From Chionis minor (lineage: Eukaryota > Chordata > Aves > Charadriiformes > Chionididae), in contig VZSF01004755.1 of NCBI GenBank assembly GCA_013398295.1, positions 1-64,000 on the forward strand: a stretch of 64,000 nucleotides of DNA, read 5' to 3'. Made by a program: the position numbers and the translations under genes. Positions within the stretch are counted from its first letter, which is position 1, and each line of letters opens with the position of its first letter. The notes under the pieces were generated by a model. That model searched no databases. It was not told the origin of the DNA and saw only the letters and a program-made list of their open reading frames with translations. This document shows positions 1-13,900 of the stretch, in pieces.

Positions 1-1599
1 CCCTGCCGGAACCAGGACAACTTCCAAAAAGGGCTAGTTTTACTTCTTTAATGAAATGGATCCCTGTACTGGCATAGAGAGATCTACTTGGTTGGGAAGC
101 CAGGCATGGCTTGCATTAAAACTGCCTTATAACCCTATTCTCCAAACTTAGAGGGCTTTAAACACTTAGTGCACTAGAATCATGTTTTGGTCAGAGAATC
201 CAGAGCTGCATTTGGTGTTTTCCTTAAGGTGCCTCGGCAATGTTTATGCCAGGCCTGAGGGGGTGGGTTGTGTTGTTCAATATACTTTATTTATTACAGT
301 AAATGCCCTAAGTTAGGCTGGTCAAAATCAGAACATTTAAAAAAAAAAATTAAATGAATTGTTATATAGTGTTTTATTTCTTTAACCCTTTCCTCCCTCT
401 ATTTTACATTTCAAAATTTTAATTTAATCAGAATCTGAAACAATACAAGGGAAATTCTCTTCAAAATAGTCTTTGGAAACATTTGTTTCCATGCGACAAT
501 ACACAGGAACCATCTTTCTACCTATCCTAATAACTAACACTCCTCACTGAGTGAAGCAATGTAAGTAAAACGCTTTTGCTGGTGTCAAGGCAGTCCCCTC
601 TAATCCTCTGACTAATATTCCACAGGAAATTTACCTGCCTGTCCTTGAACAATCTGCTGTCTTGTTAGCTGGCAGATCCAGGTGTCAAGAATTTGGATTG
701 TTTTGATAATGCTAAATCAAACAACTTGGGGACAAACCCAAACTACACTGATTAATAAAATAACATATTCAAATAAAAAGTCCATATATAACAGTCACAC
801 ATAAGGTATGATAAATAGAAGGGATGATGCTAGTTCGCTGCAAAACACCTGGAACCAAATCTTATTTTAAACTACAGTTATGTCTCACAGTATCATGCTA
901 TGCCATATAAATTGGATTTTCTGATCCTTTTTGCACATGCTCATGGAAAGTGTGTAGGAAGGACAGTAAAGGGTGGAAGGGCACTGTTGTGTGACAACCT
1001 TCTTTAGACTACCTCAGGATTCAATTTTATGGCTCCCAGAAAAAAAGTGTACCCAGTATTTAATTAATTTGACTAAAATTATGTATTTCATCAGCTGTAA
1101 ACAAAAGTAATCATATTTGTTATGATGAAAAATGATTCAGATACTCACTTTTGATTTTGAGAAAGCCAGAAAATTAGAGTCCTGTTACATTATGATTAAT
1201 TGTTTCAGAATGGTTCCTGTCGAGTAATTTTATGCTTAACGAGAGTCCATCCATTCAATTTGTTATCCATTCTCTTTTCATAGCAACTATAATGGTCTCA
1301 GGTGCAAATTTAAACTGTCTTTCATAAAATATAGATCTTTAGAAAAATAAATTAGATCTCCAAGATTTATGAACACTTTTTAGAACAATGCAATTTCAAA
1401 GAAGTTAGATTGATTCATGTGCTTCGAAAAGAAAAAGCTGTTCCAGTGAATTCGTATTTTTACCTACCTGCAAGAACTGGAAAAATAATCAGAATAACAA
1501 TAGAATCACCTGTTAAGAGCTGCATGGTATACAGGTAATATCTGTGCAAGTCTGTACGCCAGCCTGAAATGTGTCACATAGACACACAAAACCCATACT
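1..1599. other. AT-rich unique non-coding DNA
   Basis: No open frame of useful length, no recognisable repeat and no RNA gene are visible. The stretch has short A and T runs (for example near 340 and 1870) and ordinary AT-rich vertebrate composition. It could be intronic or intergenic; the sequence alone does not decide. Confidence 0.6.
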
Positions 1600-1835
1600 G
1601 TGCCCTGTTTCTGGCAGCTAATCAGGAAACTCTAATTAGTTAGTGATTAATTAAGGGAGGTACACCTGAAGTCATTATGACCAGTGGGTTTTGGCAGGAA
1701 TCGTGTTTATCTTTTGCAAATTTCATCTTGTCAAGCTGCATTAGGACACAAGTTGTCATATTAGCTTATCCTTTATGACAGCTGATACGGTCACACTATG
1801 ACACGGTGCACACTGAATGGGGACATGCAACATAC
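1600..1835. promoter_or_regulatory. Candidate conserved regulatory block, homeodomain-site rich
   Basis: This stretch packs several homeodomain-type cores into a short space: TAATTAG near 1633 and GATTAATTAA near 1644-1653. It also has a TGACAG motif of the MEIS/PBX kind near 1776. Such clustering in an AT-rich but not simple-sequence block is typical of deeply conserved developmental enhancers in vertebrate gene deserts. Nothing in the sequence itself proves conservation, and AT-rich DNA produces TAAT cores by chance. Confidence 0.2.
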
Positions 1836-1933
1836 CAAAACACGACAGAAAAGGTGGACCTTGGGGAAAAAAAATACACATCTTTCTTTAAAAATGAGCA
1901 TGAAAACACACTGAACAAAACATCTGCCTGTAA

Positions 1934-3300
1934 TCAGTAATTTGCATTAAACAGAAATGCCTTCTTCTCCTCACATTGCATGAACCTGTGCATGAACGTG
2001 CACAGGTCACCAGGACCAGGCTTGCACCTGAATTGCCTGTTACAGTCATCGGGAACAGAGGAGCCAGGGGAACCGCCAGTACGATGCCGGCTGCCCTGAG
2101 GGAACAGACTATAGGTCTGTGGAGGTCCAGTTCTATAGCAAACTAAGCTTACGATTTCAAATATGCTGAATGAGTCTCTGTTCTTTCCACAGCACTGAGA
2201 ACAGATAGAAATGGCAGGATTCGGTGAGTTCCTTGCAACTGTACTTAAGCCATGACTTTTTGAGTTACGCACGTACAGCGCCACTCTGGAAGCGAGGCGA
2301 CGCCACTCAATAGCACCCAGGCTACTCAAAGAGATACTGTCCTGCTCTTGCGGACTCACCACTGTCCTTTACCTCTCATGACTAAGGTGGGGACAACACT
2401 GGAACAGGAGGGGATGCAATTGTGGCAAATCTTGGCAGGGGACGCAGATACTCATAGCCCTTTAGCTGCTCACCTGTTGCCGTGAATTCCTTTTGCTGTG
2501 TGCACAATTTGGTTCTGCTGGCGTGTGATAACTGAAGTCATATGTAAGATCTGCTTTACCTTGTTTATTGATGCCTGTGGCAATGTAAGGCTTGCAATGA
2601 TCGTACCGATACGCATCTGTTCCTAGTCCACCCTGGGAGCCCCTGCAAGAGTACTTTCTTAGGCATCCATCTGCACGCTCTCTTGCCAAACTCCACTCCA
2701 CGCAAGTGAAGCTGCTTGAAGTGCATAATTTTTCATTGTGATATGTGCGATTACTATTGCTTACAGCTGATGAAGTGCACAATTTTATTCACACTAATTA
2801 AATATGGGCTCAGTTATTTTCTGGGAGCCATTAAGCTGAATCCTAAAGCTGTTTAAAAGAGGTCATCTCACAGCAGTGCCTGCTTCAGCATCTAACAGAG
2901 TTTGTCGTTGAACCTTTTCAGAAGTGGTTTAACTATGCTTGTGCTTGCACCATACCACCCCGACACGTGGATGAGCTTCTTCTCTCAACCCTGCTGAGCT
3001 GCAATCCCTTGCTAGGACAAGGAAGGTCTTGTTTACCCCATCCTTGCTCCTTTCTCCAGCCTTGGCGTAAAGAGATGCGGACCCATCCCCGCAGCCTTGA
3101 CTTTCTGGGGGCAGCAGCAGCAATGTGATCCCTTCTCCCACCCCTGTGAGACGACACGCTCCGCTACACTGTGCCTACAGCATGCTTACCATGGCGAAGA
3201 AATCCTCCTCCAGGAGATCGATTTTTGCAAATGGAATCATCCTGTGGCAGATGGAAATGATACGCTCAAAACAGCATCCCACCCCCATTGGTAAATGATC
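1934..3300. other. GC-richer island with several minus-strand open frames
   Basis: Base composition rises visibly compared with both flanks. Three successive minus-strand open frames lie here (about 142 codons at 1934-2362, 106 codons at 2462-2782, and two overlapping 70-74 codon frames at 2929-3157). None matches a protein family I recognise and none carries a signal peptide or membrane segment I can see. The island could be an unannotated transcript, a decayed gene or transposon, or simply a local rise in GC that makes stop codons rarer. Confidence 0.3.
2474..2711 (-). other. Exon-like open frame with a consensus splice donor
   Basis: Read on the minus strand, an open frame runs down to a near-perfect donor, CAG|GTGAGC, whose junction lies between 2474 and 2473. 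The frame is at a codon boundary at the junction (phase 0), and a stop (TAA at 2464-2462) follows only inside the presumed intron. The translated stretch is mixed and polar, with several Cys, Gly and Tyr residues, for example GTDAYRYDHCKPYIATG. A possible but weak acceptor, an AG just before 2711, has a poor pyrimidine tract. I do not recognise the protein. It may be a chance frame, a lncRNA exon or a real small exon. Confidence 0.15.
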
Positions 3301-5135
3301 CTCTTACACGTGAGAATTCATTATCTCTGTAGGGGCAATACAGAATTGAGCCATGACATAATCCAAGGTTATCTTTCAGGAGGAGATGAAGCTGCCTGGC
3401 ATAATGCATTGATTGATAAGATTGAGTGTCGACAAATGAATATATGATCTGCTCAAATTAAAAGAAAATTAAATTCACAGGCTGAAACAGCATCTAGATA
3501 GCATTAGGGATGATAGAAACCAACAAGTCAGGAAATTCTGCAGTGAAATTGTGTCCTATCTGTGACTTCACTGCCTTTTTTAAGTTTATGCCACAAACGT
3601 AATTATTTAGCTACAGTTATCCTGTGTGCCCTCATTTTTTCATTTGCAACACAGTATTTTAGAGAACATCTTTTTAGCATCAACTATGTAAAATCATTCC
3701 TTTTTGTAAATACAACACAATGTGTCTAACATACTCTTGACTCACAGAATATGTACCTGTGGGTGTTTTTGATGTATCTAATAATATTTTGCTATGAAGT
3801 CATTACACAAAACAAGAAAAAAGTAGGAATTCCTTTTGCAGAAGATAACTTAGCATAATATTCTGATAATCAAGTGTGCTTATTTTGTTAACCACTTTGT
3901 ATATACATAGATCACACAATCACCATGCCAGTCTACTCACAGAAACAGTGTTTTGGTTTCAGAGGACCCATTATTGTATAAATTGTTTATGGTTCACACA
4001 GTGAACAAAACGTTTTAAATGGAAATTTATAGCTTTAAATTAAGTGTGAAATTTTAAAACGGGTAACATTTACTTATTCCGTATCTAATCTTTGTAACCG
4101 GCTCAGTAGTCGCATGCACTCGAACACACACGAAGGCAGACAAGCACTCCTTTTTATCTTGGTTGCGATTGTGATATTTTCAAGAGACAAAAATCCCCAA
4201 ACTGAAAGCCTAGCATTGGCGTTGCTCCAACAGTGAAGGCTGAATCGGATGCTGGTGTCAGCTGCACATCTGCCGGGCAGCTCCGGCTTTAGCCATCGGA
4301 CCTTGCTGGAAGGGCCACAGCCTCACCCAGTCTCTCCTCTGGCCTTTTGCTGTCGTTTCCTGAAACAACATCCAGTTTGAGAAGGGATTTCTGACACCCC
4401 ACACTGAGTGGGCCAAAGAGCTGATCTTTGAGGGTCATTCTAACCATGCCCATGGACATCGCTTTGGCGCATTGACTCGGTCGGTCCCTTTCTCCGTGTT
4501 TTTAAAATACATGTTGTCATGCAATAGCGTTACTGCACCCAGGAGCAAAGACAAGACTCTGGGTTTGTTTCTGCACCCTCTCCTGAGATTGCTGTTGGAC
4601 AGAAAAGTAGGATTCCCAGCAATACAAAGACATTTTACACCAGAATTCCAGTGACTGAAATTTCAGAATGTACTGGGACGTGTTTGTATATGAGCTATTG
4701 CATTTTTCCTGTGAAGAACTGCATCTTGTTTCCCTATTTTTGTCCCTTGGACTTCTGCTGAGTATAAACTGCATTAGTTATCCTGATCCCTTTAAATTAG
4801 GTCAAAGATATCCTATGTCAGGCCTTAGAAGACTTCACAGGTCAGGGAGGAAGGGCCTCACCCAAGGCAGTTATGCCTGGGCATGTTAAATAAAGCCTGG
4901 CCAGGCAGAGAAAATAGTGCTGGAACAAATGTCTGACATCTCTGAACACATATTTGCCAAAGATGAAGAAGCCAAATTGTAGCAGATTAAGGTGGGTTTT
5001 TTCCTATCCGTCCTGACATTTGTTTTCTTAGGTGTTTCAATTCAGAATCTCTTAGCTCTCAAAAAACAAGTCCTTGAACTTATATATTTCTGCAAGCTTT
5101 TCCATGTTGGTGAAATAGATTTTATGATCAAAATG
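3301..5135. other. Unique non-coding DNA
   Basis: No gene is seen. A 12-bp perfect palindrome, GCCTGGCCAGGC, lies at 4895-4906 directly after an AATAAA hexamer at 4889-4894. A hexamer alone, without an upstream gene, is not evidence of transcription. Overlapping short open frames on both strands around 4472-4889 have no recognisable product. Confidence 0.5.
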
Positions 5136-5137
5136 TA

Positions 5138-5165
5138 ACTATAATAATAATAATTAATAATAATA
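5138..5165. repeat. (ATA)n-type microsatellite
   Basis: The sequence consists of repeated ATA/TAA triplets with one interruption (TTAATAA). It is simple sequence, likely polymorphic in length. Confidence 0.85.
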
Positions 5166-5324
5166 CTATGCTTATTACTATTTTTACTTTATTACAAAAT
5201 TGTCTAAGGATTTATGTTGGCAAAAAAGTGGCTGCCTCTCAGTGTGTATGTCCATTCTATTAAGAAGATTTCTGTCTGCTCTTAGGGTGTTTAGCAGCAT
5301 TTTTACTTTGAAGTGACAACAAGT

Positions 5325-5355
5325 GAATAACAACAACAACAACAATAATAATAAA
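5325..5355. repeat. (AAC)n passing into (AAT)n microsatellite
   Basis: About five AAC triplets are followed by about four AAT triplets. It lies about 160 bp after the ATA microsatellite, so two related trinucleotide tracts sit close together. Confidence 0.85.
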
Positions 5356-5369
5356 AATTAAAATCTCTT

Positions 5370-8300
5370 TGTTCACTCCATCGTCAGTGCAATCAAATTT
5401 CAACTGGAGCACAAGATATTTAAGGCTGACCCTATTGTTGTCGATAGACTTAGGGTCTCATTAGAGTTAGGGGCTATTTTAATTCATCCCCTCAAGGACG
5501 TAGATACACCCTCAAAAAAGGTTCTAAAACAGTATTGACCTATACAGTACTTTCTTGTAAGGGACAGATTCTGAATCTGATTCTTGCGCTCTTTCATATC
5601 GAAAATGTGTTACTGCATTGAAATTGCTGCATAGCTGCAGGAAAAATGCATTTAAACCTAAAGTTGACATTGAGTAGCAAGACAAAAAGTAAAAGTGGAT
5701 GTGAAGTGACAGGCAAAGCTAGAACAGCAAATATGTTGTTCAGATACTGGTATTTTATGTATGACCATTACTTGCATAAGTGATGATTCAGCGGGAAGAC
5801 TTTAATCAAGACTAGAGCCCCATGACGCCAAGTGCCACACTGCACGGACATGAAACACAGCCCCTGCCTCAAACAGCATTCCAGCTTACAAGGAAAAGTA
5901 GAGTGGAAGGAAGAAGGGAAACAAAACCAAGCCTGGACTAGTACACTCCATCCTAACTCCATTTCTTATGGCTACTGCCCCATGAAATTAGTTTGACAAA
6001 TCTATGTATGTCAGCTGCCTCTTTGATTTTGTTTGTTTCTGCCTTCGAAGTCAAAGTTGGCAAACTTTCAAGATGCCTAGCTTAAGTCTGAAAATAACAC
6101 TCTTAGGTAGATTTTCAAGAATATCTTTTACTTGCTAAATTTTTCAGAGAAGTTAAGCATCTAGCTGCCATCATTTCCCAGGGCTGTAGGCTTCAGAGCA
6201 CTTTCAGAAGAATCGCCTTGATGTCTGCAGTGCCAACTGCTGTAGCAATTACATTATTTAAAAGAAGGCAGAAAACTGCATATACTGAAATGATCACTGG
6301 AACATGCCCCGGCACAACTGCCTACTGCCAAATTCAACAAATTGGAGACGCTGCACTGCAATACTACCACGATACTTAGTGATGATCTTCCCAGCTCCTG
6401 TTCAAACCCTGGGGTGGGGTTTATATCAACTGACTACCGGTGGTGAAAACCTTCAGTCCTCAATAGGCCAGCCATGGAGAATGAATTGGGGAAAAGAGGC
6501 ACTTAGTATTTCATCTCACCCAAAACTAGAAATCCAAACTAGGTCAGATGATAGCGAGTTCTACCTGCATCTCAAAATCAGTTACTCCTTTTGGAAAACT
6601 ACTCCGGACTACCACTCCTGTGAACATTAACCCAAGCTTGCTACCCACTGGGTGATGAGAGTGCCTGAGTCTCCCTTGTGAATCTAGTGCAAAGGGATTT
6701 AAACCATGCAAGTGCCATTCTAATAATGATCCTATAAATAGACTGTGCATTGCTCACTTGAAGCAATTCACCACAGAAATACAAATCTGGGTCAGCAGTA
6801 TTGTGACCAATATTTGGTAATGAGATCTGTGCTACCAACGTGCAGAATTTTAATAACACAAAAGGCTTATCAAATCCATGTATACTTTGCGTGAGAGGAC
6901 AAAGGGCATCAATCAGGATGTTTTGGCTTTTAGGATTTTGCAGGACAGGATGTGGCTGCTGTCAGGGGGAGGGGAGCTCTGCAGCTACCTGCGAGTAGTT
7001 GGCACCATTAGGTGAAGGAGCTTCTGACCTGCTATCACATTGTTGGTGACTGTGACACCTAGTTTTTACTGTTCTGGCATCAGTGGAGAACCAACAATCA
7101 CACCGAGGCTCCCAATGTGCTCAGTGGCCCTATGGAAACGGGGCTCAGAGGAGACCCCGTGAGTACCAGAGCAGGAAGATGCCTTGAACTACCCAACAAG
7201 AACCACTGCTGAGGCTTGTGCCCTGTGTTACAAGGTGTGGGTTGTCTCAAATATGCCCCTCCATGGGGCAAGGATGCTCCTGGTTCATAGGCTGCAGCCC
7301 ATTTGCAAACCCAGCCTAAAGGAGTTTCCCCAGAGCCGGTACCCACTCAATCTCTTTTAAGTAACTAAGCCAGGTTTACTCATCCTGTTCTCAAACAGGG
7401 GGAGAGGAATAGTGTTCATGCTATTCAAACGCCATCTTATTTATGTTGCAGTCCTGGAAGAAGGTATCAGAGGCAGGTGTTCCCCTTTCAAGCGTAATGC
7501 TTTAACTGCCCTCTTTGTTGGTTTGCCAGTTCACTGATTGGGGCATTCTCCTGAAATATTTGGAAAAGAGGCTTAAATCTCCTGCTCAGACAAAAGCGTG
7601 TAAACCTGGGGCATCCATTTGCTGGAAAAGTAACTTAATAGTATCACCACTAGACAGAAAATGAACATCACTACCTTTGTCTTTGGCTGTGTCTTAAAGG
7701 CAAGGGGAATTGCAGCTTCATTTTGACAAGTAATCTTGCTGAGAGACATTCAGTTCACCCCAATATCATCTGCAGGATGGATGAGCCGGACATGGACTTC
7801 CCAGGTCCCACACCCTGGCTTGATTAGACAGATCTAGCCACAATGTGGTTGTTTGTGGGTGCTAAGAGGGATCCAGATGCATCTGCCTGGAAAAATATCT
7901 CAGCACTTCAGGAAAATGTGAAAGCATATGCAAGTAAGCTGGTCTTTTCGAGACCGCAGTTTTGGACTGGTGCAGGATTACAACACATTTTAAATTTGGC
8001 TCAAAGTCAACAAACAACATGTTACCTCCTGATTTGTATCCCATTATAGCCAGCTCCCAGCAACAAAATTCTCACAAGCTTTAATATTTGTGCTTATTTC
8101 AGCACAGTAACACCATGGACAACTTCGCCTCAATCTCAGACAGGGGAAACTATGCATTTATGTTGAGGCACCAGCATAAGAAGTGTCTACTGGACAGGCC
8201 AATATTTTCCAAACCAGGCTTGCTTAAAGCATAAATAAATAACAAATAAAATCAACGGATCCCTTTGTTGTGTAAAACTGGTATGGAAAAGAAAGCAGCC

Positions 8301-10960
8301 CAATTGATCACTGTTATGTTTGGTCTCTCTGGAGTCATTATGCCTGAGGAAAAAATGAAAAACCTTATCAAAACCTGAGTTGCATAATGCCCTTTGGGTG
8401 ATGTTGCTTACAAAGAAAGATACGAATCACTGTTGTTTTAGTATCTGTGAGCTGGACCATTAGCTTTAAAACCTTGTAGAACAATTAAATAACATTCTTT
8501 TGTTTTTTTTAAAAAACCCTAACCTAACATAGAGGTAACATTTTCTTATTGTGTGATAAAAGAAGCTAAGAAGGATAAATAAAAAGGAAAAAGGAAGAAT
8601 GTGAATTTGAAGAAACAGGTTGGAAGAAATAGCTGATATTGCTGAAAAAGTGCTTTGGCTCATAAAAGACAAAGGTAGGAATGAGGGTTTTTTCTTTTGT
8701 TTATTGGCATGATCCCATGAAATAGAAAGGACTCAAAATAGTACTGGCCTATCTTTAGAGACATCTATTTCATTTTGCCTTCTATGGAAAAGCTGAACAG
8801 AAGGGGAGGATCCTGGCTGCTGCCACTGAAGCTGTTTCAGTCAGAATAAGAGTGAATAAAAAGCACAGCTGCCAGAAATGATACATTGCTTGCTAAAGCG
8901 TAAAGTCCAAATATTCATTTTCTCATTAAAATGGGGTTTTATCGCTAGTGGATGCGAATAGGCTGGGAGGTTCATTTCTCCCTGTATGGAGAAGCTAACA
9001 ATGGACAGCATCATGCTAGTATCAGAGGCAGTATAAATAAAGCAAAGTTTCAGTCCCACTGCCACAGGGAGTGTGATGATGCCGGTCCAGAGTTGACTGA
9101 TACTACACTGGGGCCAAACCTTGGAAAGTTCTCAGTAGAATCCCCAACAGAAATGTCGTAAATGCAGAAGATTCCTCAGTAAAACAGATTAGTCACAATA
9201 TTTTAAATGTCTTTGCCCTTTGGGTTTGCAAAATTTACAGTAAACTTACAGACCACAGTCAGTATATGATTATCTGACTGGCTTTGGGGTTTTTTTTAGA
9301 AAAGTTTTTATAATGGCGTTAACCATAGAAAGGTGTGAGTGATACACAATCCAAACACAATAGAAAACCTACTGCTGCTTAAATGGTGAAATTTGGCCAA
9401 GCTAGTTTAAGGTTAATCTCTGCTTTTAGTCTACAATAAGCCCCGCAGGGGTGATCTTTACATGGCTGTGAAATGAATTGCATGGCTGAACTATTGGCCT
9501 GCCCCACAGGGATTGAAGGCTGGGACTGCTCTTCCCATTGGCCACTGCCAGTACATGATGGAGGTGTCTGCGAGCGCTTCTCTACGTTGCATTTAACAAC
9601 CAGCTGAGAATACAGAATTAGATGCCTGCAATCATTATAGAGGGAGAATTAGGTGACTCAGAATGGCAATCCAATCAAACCCACATATTGAGCTGCCTAG
9701 AGCTAGGAAATAAGAATAACTCTTCAGGCACAGACCTGGGAAGCATGTTTAAACCATTCTTTTCTCTTCAGTGTATTCAGGCTTCATGAAACAACTGCAC
9801 TTAGGATCATCAGCACATCTTCTCCAGGTGGACATCTGGAGTCTTCCCTCAAAGAATTGTGTGCCTTCACTGAGATATCCTGCTGGAAGTATCTCACTTC
9901 CACTCACAGCTAGGATGCAGGCTACCACCAGACCCATGTAAGGGCAGCATAGTCACAGAACATGTACCCACCCACACGCACAATGGAGAGTTGCAGTTCA
10001 AGAGCCAAACCCCTTTCTTATAGCCAAAAATCACTCATATTTTTCCTCAGTAGGCATAAAGACAATAATAATACTACCTTGTCAGCTTGAAGCAAGTCAT
10101 TAAAGTATTACAGTCCTTCATCAACTACCTGTTCTCCGCCCACAGGCAGGATTACATTCTCTCTCTCATACCTACCTTGGTATTGCCTTCAGCTTTTCCC
10201 TTGCACCCTGTTTTCATCCTTTAGTTTCCTGCCTAACATTCACCCACAGAGCCTGTTACAGTGTCCATCTTCTCTGAAAGATTTGTGATTTTGGTCCCAG
10301 CAGAACAAACAGCAATGACAGCGTCACAGTCACAGCTTGGCCATGGAGAGCCTCACCTGGGACCAGGACTTCACTGGTGGAGCTGTCCTGAGTATAAATA
10401 GTAGAAAGGCGATTCAAGCACCAGAGCACTTTGAGTCTAACTATATGCCAAAAAATGGCAGGAAGGTACAAACTGAACAAAACCGGTCATCGCAAGCAAC
10501 ACCACTCACCTGATCTTTGTGGACTAATTATCATTGTGGAAATTAACTCGGGAACTCCCAAACAGCTCCTATTTCAGGTCCTTTATAGTAAGGGTAAAGT
10601 TTAAGCTGGCCCAAAGCATTCTCAGGGTCTGTTGAGTACCACAGATGTCCCTGACGAGGCCTGTTGGCACTACTTCAAAGGGAAGCTGCTGCTACCCTCC
10701 CGCAACCCAGGTCCCAAGTGACAGAAGCAGCTGGGCTTAGTTAAACAGTTACCAAGCAAAAGTCATCTTCTTACTCTGCTGTGCAAAAGGTTGTTCTAAA
10801 TATTATTTCCACTACTTATTTAACTCTACTAAAAGGGCAAAACATTCTCTTGAGAATAATGCTTTGGCTCAGCCAGTCAGTAAATAATGTGTTTTGAGTA
10901 TTGCTGGCTTATCTTAAGTAAGATTTATCACCTAGGTCTTCATTCATTAAGCCTGTAGGT
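5370..10960. other. Unique non-coding DNA
   Basis: No gene, RNA gene or confident repeat is visible. A small GC-richer pocket at about 7090-7350 has an 82-codon minus-strand open frame without recognisable features. The segment near 10,045-10,120 (ACAATAATAATACTACC and following) faintly recalls the 3' part of MIR SINEs, but too weakly to call. Confidence 0.5.
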
Positions 10961-10966
10961 TTTGCG

Positions 10967-10993
10967 CTTTTTTATTTTATTTTATTTTTTTTA
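10967..10993. repeat. (TTTTA)n / T-rich tract
   Basis: Repeated TTTTA units followed by a T run form simple sequence. No adjacent retroelement body is recognised. Confidence 0.7.
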
Positions 10994-13900
10994 ATGGAAA
11001 GGCATTAAATGCTTCTACAATTCAGAGACTTACAAATAATTTATACAACAGTATTACCTATTTTAAAGTCTACTTCATGGTAGATAAAAACGTCTCTTCA
11101 TGCTTTTGGAAAGTTATAATAAGAAAATCATAGTCTCATAGGAACAATCCTCGACAATGCAGACTAATATAAAAGTTCTGTGTTGTGAAAACAGGCTTTT
11201 ATTTATCTCAGTTTGATTTAAAGACTTTTAACAGACTGTTCTGTTCATCTTGTGTTTTTCCTAAGTTGTGGATTTCACTTGATGAAAAATCCCAGCACGT
11301 ACTATCCCAATTTTGGGTCAGCTTTCTTCACATCCAGATGGAGCAGAGTTCTAGCTAACAAGCTACATGTTCCTCACCTGGGATAATTTTTCAGCAGTCC
11401 ACAGACATCAAAGAAACTGTGGATATTTATACCAGTGGAGAACTCTCATCTGTGTTTTTACTGATGGCACATTTAAGCAAAACAATGTATGAGAATGTTT
11501 ATACTCTACAGAAGACCTTGAATCCAGATTTTCTCCTTGATAACATTTCTAGTCTTAACATAGAAAAAACCCCACCATCCTGAACTTTAACAGAGACTGG
11601 TGTTTGAATTAGTTGCTTCATGTATTGCAGAATTTTATTTTAGGTGTCTCAGTTCCTATTTAGGTTTGGCTAAACTTAGCCACATTCTGACACTAGGGGA
11701 CATTACTCAAGTATTCAAAGCAAAAGCTCTTTATTACCTCTCGGTGGATTAGAGCTAAAATACTCAAAGAAGCATTTTACATGTTTGAGAGCAAGTGGAG
11801 GGAATGATCTATATGTATGTAATTTGTCTGTCTCCTTGTCCCTTCTGGGAAGGGAAGAAGGTAGTATATGAAAGGAAGGCACCTCCAAAAAGAGGGGAAA
11901 AAAGTCCAGAAAGGGGTAAATTAGTTGCTTAATATAATCTGTGTCATTCTATCACTGATCTTTTCCATTTCTTGATGCTTACCTGTACTCTTTTGATCGC
12001 CAAATAGTATCCAGTAGTAGTAGCATGTTATTTATAGTTGATTAAAAACACTAATAAGTTCAGATAGTATACGTTCTATTGACATTTAGCCAGCAAAGAG
12101 CAGACTGGAGGATGACATAGTCTGAAAGCACTAACACATGGTATTGATAAAAGCGCTGGAACACACACTGAAAAGTCAATCTATTGCTTTAGTGACTGAT
12201 GCCTGCTTATTTTGCAGTTTTCACTGTCCTCAAATGTGCTAATGACATTAGTTATGGCTATGGTGCTTGAAAAAGTTTGTGCTGAATGGTATTGTGGCTT
12301 CATAAATCAGCATCAAGCATGAAAAAAGCCTCACTCATATGAGAAAATCTGCCACAAAATGCTGTCCTTAAGTTCAAACAGAAAATGTTTAAGAGTGAGA
12401 ATTTTTCTTGATTTTTTCCCCCAGTTCCTGTAACGGGTGCAGATCCTAATTAGCAGTGGAAGAATTGGTAAAACCACTGGTTCCCAAACACTGAAGGTCT
12501 CAACAGTAGAAAGAACTGAAATCAGCACCACCAGAATTATCACACACTCTGGTGCCTAAATGGTATATGTCAGGTCCCCCAAAATAATAAACTTCATTTC
12601 AAACAGCACTGATAAATGCAATAAAAAGTACTTTTGGGAGTCTGTTTCTTTCACTTGTGTTTCCTGAGGTAGGTTCACACTGAGTGAAGGATGAGACTCT
12701 CATGGATCTGTGCAGTCACACATTTACAAGACTTGACGATCAGAGACTTTTAAAAACCTACTTGTTATCACAAGATTCACAGTACAGTTATAAGAGTTAG
12801 CAACCTTGGATTCCTGCATTTTATTCACAGCTGAATAATTACTTTGCTCTGTGATTCTGAATAAGTCATTTCCATTCCAGCAAAGGATGGAAGGATTAAT
12901 ATTAAAGATGGAACATCCAAGAGTGGTGATAAATTCAAAGTGACTCTGAAGAGTCATATCAAGCAAGTCCAAAAAAGAGTGAATGAGTCAGAAATTTTAA
13001 CATCAGAGAAAATAACTCATTCATATTTAGCCTAAAACACGGAGAAGTAATTTCTTCTAGTTGGATTTTTGCAATATATGGGTAAATATATGCCATTTAC
13101 AGAATCCTGGACTAACAGGTATTAAAGTTGGAAACGTGGAAAGGAATGAATGTACAGCATTCAAAGAAAACAAATTCGATCCAATGAGAAAGTCCCAGTA
13201 GAGATGACAGGAGGGAAAAAAGGAACAATGTGCAATTGATCAGAAAAAGAAAAGCAAAAAATGTACTGTAATTAAAGTGGCAAGACAGCTACTTGATCTT
13301 AATTGTCAATAATTCATCTTTGTTTAGCAGCTCTTCCAGGACTGAAATGAATATGGTTGTTCTCTAGATTAAGAATGTTTTTACTGCCGAAGATAGAAGT
13401 TTCTGTCAAGTGCCTAGTTTCTGCAATCACAGCCTTTAAAACTAAAGCAGAAGATATGCTCCAGCAGTCAAACTTCTTATGAACTGCAATACCCTCTCTA
13501 GAACAAGGCTGAAAAAAAAAAAAAGATTTAAGAGCAATTGAAAAGTAGCATTTTACTTGAATATAAGTCAAGAATCCATAATGAATTTTTTTTTTTCTTT
13601 GAGCATGTTCACCACTCATAGTCATCTGTCCTTTTATGTCTGGAATCTAGAATTTTGACCTGATTTTCTAGGGCCTGATTTATTTCTACAGTATATAATT
13701 TCTGCACCAGTGTGGGAACACTGGTTTTAACAACAAGAAGACTTTTGAAAGGGCTGTTTAGTCGTGAATCACAAAGCCTGCAATACCCAGTTTATTTCAT
13801 TGCTCTTTTTTATTGTTATTTTGCAGAGCCTGGATATAACAGCCCAGAAAAGAAAAAAAAAAAAACCACCACACCAAAACTCCTACTGCAGTCTGTGAGT

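Noticed and set aside
4889..4906. AATAAA plus GC-rich palindrome as a transcript end or terminator
   Set aside because: No upstream transcript or gene is visible, and single hexamers are common by chance.
13512..13865. A runs as possible retropseudogene tails
   Set aside because: No recognisable gene-derived sequence or target-site duplication beside them.
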